Source: an uncultured Acidobacteriota bacterium (lineage in GTDB: Bacteria > Acidobacteriota > Terriglobia > Bryobacterales > Bryobacteraceae). Taken from it: a stretch of DNA of 10,259 bases. Position 1 is the stretch's first letter, and every line of letters begins with the position of its first letter. The DNA is taken from contig CALFYN010000372.1 of NCBI GenBank assembly GCA_937952345.1, positions 1-10,259 on the forward strand. Direction: 5' to 3'. The translations under genes and the position numbers were made by a program. The notes under the pieces are model-generated. The model saw only the letters and a program-made list of their open reading frames with translations, did not search any database and was not told the DNA's origin. This document shows positions 6,168 to 10,259 of this stretch, piece after piece.

Positions 6168-8078
6168 ATGCCGATGCAAATGCGCGACCGCCGCAACATC
6201 TGGTGGCGGATCGACTACCTCAGTTCCCCGGACTTCACCCGTCCGCCCGCTGCCGTGCCCGAGGAGAACCAGCAGCGCATGCTCTCGCGCCTTGCCCTCC
6301 TATATGGAGAGGACATTGCCCGCGATGTTCTACCGGAACTCATCCGCCTCATCCGCATCCACCTTGCGCATAAGCCCGAGGAACTGACGCAAGCCGAGCG
6401 GCAATTCGCCCCCAGCCAGCGCTTCAGCGAAAAGGACCTCATGCTCATCACCTACGGCGACATGGTCGCCTCGCGAGAGCGCAGCGGCCTTTCCGCCCTG
6501 AAGGAATTCCTCGCCGCCTACCGCCGTGGCGAACCGGTGTTCAGCATCCTGCATGTGCTCCCTTTCTTTCCCTATACCTCCGACCGCGGCTTCTCGGTCG
6601 TCGACTTCAAAACCGTCGACCCCCGCCTTGGCACTTGGGAAGACATCCGCGACCTCGGCCAGACCTTCCGCCTCATGTTCGACGGTGTTCTCAACCACGC
6701 CTCGGCCCAGAGCCTGGCCTTTCGGGAGATGCTGTGCGGCAACCCCCGCTATCGCGATTTCGCCGTCTCTTTCCAGTCCTCCTCGGAACTCACCGCCGAA
6801 CAGCGTGCCGTCCTCCGCCGCCCCCGCACATCCGACGTGCTCACCATGTACCAGTCCATCGATGGCCCCATTTGGGTGTGGACAACCTTTTCCCACGATC
6901 AAATCGACCTCAATTACCGCAACCCCAATGTCCTGCTGAACTCCATCGACACCCTGCTCTTCTATGTCCGCATGGGCGCCGACTTCGTGCGCCTCGATGC
7001 CGTCACCTACTTGTGGAAGGAACTCGGCACCCCCAGCGCCAGCCTCGAACAGACCCACGCCATCGTCAAGCTCTTCCGCGATGTGCTCGACGTCGCCTCA
7101 CCCCAGACCACGCTGATCACGGAAACCAACGTCCCCCACGCCGAGAACATCTCCTACTTCGGCAACGGCCACGACGAGGCGCAATGCGTCTACAACTTCG
7201 CCCTGCCCCCGCTCGTGCTCCATGCCTTCTACCGTGGCGACACCACATGGCTGTCGAAATGGGCAGCCGAACTCGAATACCCTTCCGATGAGGTGACCTA
7301 CCTCAACATGCTCGACACGCATGACGGAGTGGGGCTGCCCGGAGCGCAGGATATCCTGCCGCGGGAGGAGATCGACTTCCTCGTCGATCACGCCCGCGAG
7401 CACGGTGCGTTCATCTCGCACCGCTCCACGCCGCAAGGCGAAGTGCCCTACGAGATCAACACCACCTGGTACAGCGCGCTCAACTTCGCCAACAACGGCG
7501 AAACGCGAGAAACGCAGGTCCGCCGGTTTGCCGCCTCGCGAGCGATCGCCCTCGCCCTGCGCGGCATCCCGGCCATCTATCTGCACTCACTCGCGGGCAG
7601 CCGCAGCGACGTCCGCCTTGCCCTCGAAACCAAGGTCAAGCGCGACGTCAACCGCCCCATCCTCGACTACGAATACCTCATACGCGCCCTTGCCGAACCC
7701 GGCTCGAAGGTCAATCTCATCAGCGACCGCTTGCGCCACCTCTTCCGCATCCGCACGCTGCACGCCGCCTTTCACCCCAACGGCCCGCAACGCGTGCTGT
7801 CGCTTTCCCCCGCATTGTTCTCGCTGCTCCGCACTTCACCCGATGGCAGCCAGCATGTCATCTGCCTCGTCAACGTCACCAACCGGCCCGTGGATGTCGT
7901 CGTTCCGGTCGACGAACTCGACCTCAATTGCCTCTCCTGGTTCGATCTGCTGGGCGGGCGCGGCTGGCAAACCTCGTGCGGCAGCCTGCGCCTCGATGTC
8001 AGCCCCTACGAGGTACTGTGGCTGAGCCCGTTCCAGGAACTCGAGAAACAGATCGAGGACGTTGCCCATGCGTTATGA
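6168..8078 (+). CDS. GH13_18 glycoside phosphorylase, glucosylglycerate-phosphorylase-like
   Basis: 636 residues, no signal peptide, so cytoplasmic. The family phosphorolyses alpha-glucosides to alpha-glucose 1-phosphate plus an acceptor. GH13 landmarks are in order: FDGVLNHAS (Asn176-His177), FVRLDAVTYLWK with nucleophile Asp277, LITETNVPH with acid/base Glu319, and LDTHDGVGL with His385-Asp386 as transition-state stabiliser. PFFPYTSDRGFSVVDFKTVDP (split around 132-152) is typical of GH13_18. The acid/base lies in an ETNVPH context, as I recall for YcjM-like glucosylglycerate phosphorylases, not the EVHSYY type of sucrose phosphorylase; the protein is also longer than sucrose phosphorylases (about 490-500 residues), partly through ~90 N-terminal residues before the barrel. 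The acceptor remains unproven; sucrose 6-phosphate or glucosylglycerol are alternatives. Met codons at 6168, 6174 and 6180 are all possible; 6168 is preferred because a -10-like box sits 9 bases before it. It follows the receptor by 33 bases, so it may also be read through from that gene's promoter. Confidence 0.87.
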   Translation: MPMQMRDRRNIWWRIDYLSSPDFTRPPAAVPEENQQRMLSRLALLYGEDIARDVLPELIRLIRIHLAHKPEELTQAERQFAPSQRFSEKDLMLITYGDMVASRERSGLSALKEFLAAYRRGEPVFSILHVLPFFPYTSDRGFSVVDFKTVDPRLGTWEDIRDLGQTFRLMFDGVLNHASAQSLAFREMLCGNPRYRDFAVSFQSSSELTAEQRAVLRRPRTSDVLTMYQSIDGPIWVWTTFSHDQIDLNYRNPNVLLNSIDTLLFYVRMGADFVRLDAVTYLWKELGTPSASLEQTHAIVKLFRDVLDVASPQTTLITETNVPHAENISYFGNGHDEAQCVYNFALPPLVLHAFYRGDTTWLSKWAAELEYPSDEVTYLNMLDTHDGVGLPGAQDILPREEIDFLVDHAREHGAFISHRSTPQGEVPYEINTTWYSALNFANNGETRETQVRRFAASRAIALALRGIPAIYLHSLAGSRSDVRLALETKVKRDVNRPILDYEYLIRALAEPGSKVNLISDRLRHLFRIRTLHAAFHPNGPQRVLSLSPALFSLLRTSPDGSQHVICLVNVTNRPVDVVVPVDELDLNCLSWFDLLGGRGWQTSCGSLRLDVSPYEVLWLSPFQELEKQIEDVAHAL

Positions 8079-8079
8079 T
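8074..8079 (+). promoter_or_regulatory. Candidate -10 element before the small secreted protein gene
   Basis: TATGAT (5 of 6 to TATAAT) overlaps the phosphorylase stop codon and ends 9 bases before the ATG at 8089, exactly the spacing seen before the phosphorylase gene. No convincing -35 or extended -10 accompanies it and no Shine-Dalgarno is present. By itself it is weak; the matched spacing raises its credibility. Confidence 0.35.
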
Positions 8080-8088
8080 GGTTCGTAA

Positions 8089-8703
8089 ATGCGAACTTTG
8101 CTCGGCGGCATGATCGCCGCCCTTCAACTCTTTGCACAAACGGATATTCAGGGCATTCCGCCCCGTGCCGCACCATCCGACTATCAGGTGCGCGCCAAAG
8201 CCGGCAACCTGACCATTGCCGCCGAATTCCTCGGCCATAGTATCCCCGGCGACCCCAACACCATCCTCAGCGAGGATTACGTTGTCGTCGAAGCCGCCGT
8301 GTTCGGGCCCGCGGAAGCCAAGGCTGCCCTCGCCGCTTCCGACTTCTCGCTTCGTATCAACGGCAAGAAAGCGCTCCTGCCCGGAGCCCACTTTGGACTC
8401 ACCTTCCAATCTCTCAAAGATCCGGAATGGATTCCCCCAGAGGTGGAGAAGAAGTCGAAGACAGGTATCGGCGGAGGAGGCGGCGGCCAGAACGATCCGC
8501 CGCCACTGCCCCCCAAGATGCCCATCGCCTTGCGCCGCGCCATGGAACAGCGAGTCCAGAAAGCCGCCTTCCCGGAAGGCGAGCGCCCGCTTCCGCAAGC
8601 CGGCCTGCTCTTCTTCCAGTACCGCGGCAAGTCCGACGGCATTCACTCCGTCGAACTCTATTACACCGGCTCAGCGGGCAAAGCGAAACTGACGCTGCAA
8701 TAG
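8089..8703 (+). CDS. Small secreted protein of unknown function, Acidobacteriota-type
   Basis: 204 residues. The N-terminus MRTLLGGMIAALQLFA|QTDIQ is a short signal peptide. An in-frame TAA at 8086-8088 directly precedes the ATG, so the start cannot be further upstream; the next Met (residue 8) would shorten the signal peptide. After cleavage a region of ~90 residues (DYQVRAKAGNLTIAAEFLGHS, split at 31-51; DYVVVEAAVFG; FSLRINGKKALL) looks like an all-beta domain. A low-complexity linker follows, glycines 128-133 then PPPLPP at 137-142, and then a C-terminal part (AGLLFFQYRGK, SVELYYTG, KAKLTLQ) that again looks like beta strands. I know no function for it. It resembles secreted hypothetical proteins I recall from Solibacter-like genomes, with the same order of motifs (recollection, not a search). 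It lies 10 bases after the phosphorylase gene, so co-transcription is possible, yet it has its own -10-like box and no Shine-Dalgarno. Confidence 0.82.
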   Translation: MRTLLGGMIAALQLFAQTDIQGIPPRAAPSDYQVRAKAGNLTIAAEFLGHSIPGDPNTILSEDYVVVEAAVFGPAEAKAALAASDFSLRINGKKALLPGAHFGLTFQSLKDPEWIPPEVEKKSKTGIGGGGGGQNDPPPLPPKMPIALRRAMEQRVQKAAFPEGERPLPQAGLLFFQYRGKSDGIHSVELYYTGSAGKAKLTLQ

Positions 8704-8706
8704 TCT

Positions 8707-10257
8707 CTAGCGGTAAAACGGCTTCCAGGTGATCCAGCGCGGGCCGTAGTGCGGTTCTGGTTTGCCTTGCTCGAGCGCTCCGAGGTCGGGAGCTTTGCCG
8801 TTGAATCCGTCGTTGATGGTGGGCAGGGCGACGCCCGCGTCCACGGCCTTTGTGTTGGGCTTCAGCCGGAAGTTCAGATCCATCGAATGATAGACGTGAT
8901 GGCGGCGCGCCGGGTCGGGCGGGGCCAGGTTCTCGAAGATATCGAAGTCCAGTTCGATGCCGTGCGCTTCCTGCCCCGTGGCCTGACGCATCTCGGCGAG
9001 CGTGGCGAAACTGCGCAGCGGCGCTCCCGGAGCGAGCCATGAGTACTGATTCTGGACGCCGCGATTGGGACGGAAGCCGTTGTAGTCGCTGCTGAATTGG
9101 GGCGTGGCATTGGCCCAGGTCATGATGCCGCGGTCCGTGTCGCGGCCAAGGAAAAGGTTGTTGCGCCAGTGCGCGTTGGAGTAGCCTTCGCGCGCCGTCT
9201 GCTCGCCGATCAGCGTGTTGTGATAGACGAGAATACCCGCCGGGACCGCGCTGAACTTGAACGCTCCGCCGGCGGGCACATGATAGAGGATGTTGCGGAA
9301 GAAGTAGACGGGGCCGCCGAACATCGGCTGCGCGCTGTATCCGTTGTGGGCCGCGTTGACGCCGCGGTTTTGAAAGACGCGGATGTTGTGCGCGCCGCCG
9401 TCGCTTTCGATGAAGTCGTCGTTGGAGAGATGGACATCGTTGTTGTAGATGTCGATGGAGGAAGCGCGGCGATCAGGGTCGGCTTCGGGCGGGCCGTAGG
9501 TGGAGATGCAGATACCGTCGTGGAAGTAAGCGATGGCATTGTGGGCGATGACGTGGCCTGGTCCGTAAACCTTCACGGCAAAGAAGCTGCGCAATTGATG
9601 CGAGGGATAAATGCCCGCGGTGCGCATGCCTGCCTGATTCCATCCGATCAGGCGCATTTGATCTTCGCGGCCGAGGAAGAGATTGTCCGCAATGTAGAAG
9701 TCGCTGGAGCCTGCGTTCTCGGTCCACACTCCCACGCCGATGTCTTCGAAGCGGCAATTGCGCACGGTGAGGGCGACGGCGCCCATCACTTCCTTCTCGC
9801 CGGCGAAGAAGACGACTTCGGTGTTGCGGAAGGTGAGCCCTTCAAAGATGTGATGCGCGGTGGCCATGACGTCGAAGAGGCGGTGGTTGCCGGCGCCATC
9901 GAAGATGACTTCGCCGTCGCCCGCGCCTTTGATGGTGATGGGCTTTTCGGCGGTGCCTTTGAGCGATAGGGACCAGGAACCGGTGAATGGGGCGCTGAGC
10001 GGATCGACGTAGTTGAGGCGGTCGGGGCGGTAGAGGCCGGCGTGCATGAGGATGGTGTCGCCGGGCTGGGCTTTCTTCATGCGCACGGCGGTCCAATCGC
10101 CGCGCCCTTCACCGTAGTAGGCGGCTTTGAGGCCGATGAAGCTGGGCTCCTGTTTGGGGCCGACGTGATCGGCGGGGTAGACGTGGAGCACGCGTCCGCC
10201 GGCATAGGGCTTGGGTTCGGAGCGTGTGGCGACGGTGACTTTCTGCTGCGCCTGTCC
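8707..10257 (-). CDS. Secreted right-handed parallel beta-helix protein, 5' end missing
   Basis: The frame stays open to the right edge. The GTG at 10191 is not the likely start, because 22 further in-frame codons are visible (GQAQQKVTVATRSEPKPYAG), and AQA|QQ or GQA|Q resembles a signal-peptidase site whose hydrophobic part lies beyond the window. About 516 residues are visible. An N-terminal segment (ILMHAGLYRPDRL, ITIKGAGDGEVIFDGAGNHRLF) is typical of the first turns of pectate-lyase-like beta-helices. It is followed by repeated coils, often with Asn in the turn: LTVRNCRFEDIG, YIADNLFLG, VIAHNAIAYF, DIYNNDVHLSNDDFIESDGG, VYFFRNILYH, LVYHNTLIG, HWRNNLFLG. The C-terminal part (MDLNFRLKPNTKAVDAG, APDLGALEQG) is a common ending of such proteins. 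This fold occurs in polysaccharide lyases and hydrolases, but no catalytic set was identified, so enzyme activity is not claimed. It converges on the small secreted gene with 3 bases between stop codons. Confidence 0.85.
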   Translation of the reverse strand, partial: GQAQQKVTVATRSEPKPYAGGRVLHVYPADHVGPKQEPSFIGLKAAYYGEGRGDWTAVRMKKAQPGDTILMHAGLYRPDRLNYVDPLSAPFTGSWSLSLKGTAEKPITIKGAGDGEVIFDGAGNHRLFDVMATAHHIFEGLTFRNTEVVFFAGEKEVMGAVALTVRNCRFEDIGVGVWTENAGSSDFYIADNLFLGREDQMRLIGWNQAGMRTAGIYPSHQLRSFFAVKVYGPGHVIAHNAIAYFHDGICISTYGPPEADPDRRASSIDIYNNDVHLSNDDFIESDGGAHNIRVFQNRGVNAAHNGYSAQPMFGGPVYFFRNILYHVPAGGAFKFSAVPAGILVYHNTLIGEQTAREGYSNAHWRNNLFLGRDTDRGIMTWANATPQFSSDYNGFRPNRGVQNQYSWLAPGAPLRSFATLAEMRQATGQEAHGIELDFDIFENLAPPDPARRHHVYHSMDLNFRLKPNTKAVDAGVALPTINDGFNGKAPDLGALEQGKPEPHYGPRWITWKPFYR

Positions 10258-10259
10258 GG

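Noticed and set aside
5379..6179. Minus-strand reading frame of 266 codons opposite the receptor 3' end
   Set aside because: No recognisable domain, no Shine-Dalgarno or promoter, and the sense strand encodes the receptor barrel through its terminal strand.
6330..7058. Minus-strand reading frame of 242 codons opposite the phosphorylase
   Set aside because: Shadow frame; the sense strand carries all GH13 catalytic motifs.
8460..8520. Gly/Pro codon-rich stretch considered as a DNA repeat
   Set aside because: It is a protein linker within an intact frame; codons vary and there is no repeating DNA unit.
8690..8712. Possible terminator hairpin CGCT...AGCG between the convergent genes
   Set aside because: Only 4 base pairs with a 12-base loop and no T-run.
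9097..9969. Plus-strand reading frame of 290 codons opposite the beta-helix gene
   Set aside because: Composition is Val/Ala/Asp/Glu-rich as expected for the complement of GC-rich codons; the minus strand gives coherent beta-helix repeats and an export-like N-terminus.
1..10259. CRISPR arrays, tRNA genes, insertion sequences, attachment sites
   Set aside because: No regularly spaced repeats, cloverleaf-like segments, transposase or integrase motifs, or terminal inverted repeats were seen on either strand.

Overview
The window looks like chromosomal DNA of a high-GC Acidobacteriota bacterium, most likely of the Solibacter/Bryobacter type. This assignment is inference. It rests on the very long outer-membrane receptor with an N-terminal carboxypeptidase-regulatory-like domain, a family greatly expanded in that group, on the density of exported carbohydrate-active proteins, on a small secreted protein resembling ones I recall from those genomes, and on the C/G-rich third codon positions. 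No rRNA or tRNA gene, CRISPR array, phage or insertion-sequence hallmark was seen.

There are six protein genes, five on the plus strand and one on the minus strand. From the left edge: (1) the 5'-truncated gene of an exported glycoside hydrolase 71/99-like protein (to 1262); (2) an S1-family, formylglycine-type sulfatase (1259-2713) joined to it by an ATGA stop/start overlap; (3) after a 70-base gap with a near-consensus sigma-70 promoter, a 1116-residue Oar-like TonB-dependent receptor (2784-6134); (4) a cytoplasmic GH13_18 glycoside phosphorylase (6168-8078) resembling the glucosylglycerate-phosphorylase (YcjM) branch more than sucrose phosphorylase; (5) a small exported protein of unknown function with a Gly-rich/Pro-rich linker (8089-8703); (6) converging on it with only 3 bases between stop codons, a secreted right-handed parallel beta-helix protein (8707 to the right edge, minus strand, 5' end missing).

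How the genes may work together: the hydrolase and sulfatase are almost certainly co-translated and probably act outside the cytoplasm on a sulfated or otherwise decorated glycan. The receptor has its own promoter and could take up a product or contact a substrate. The phosphorylase would split an alpha-glucoside inside the cell. No SusD partner, sugar sensor or transporter is visible, and Oar-like receptors are so common in Acidobacteriota that one glycan pathway remains a hypothesis.

The most notable regulatory signal is that genes 4 and 5 both lack a Shine-Dalgarno sequence and both carry a -10-like hexamer (TATCAT, TATGAT) ending exactly 9 bases before the ATG. That is the arrangement expected of leaderless transcripts. 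Genes 2 and 3 have ordinary Shine-Dalgarno sites. Gaps between genes are all under 75 bases, so there is no long non-coding stretch. I did not find a clearly new multi-gene system; the best leads are the paired leaderless starts, the phosphorylase's specificity and the small secreted protein.
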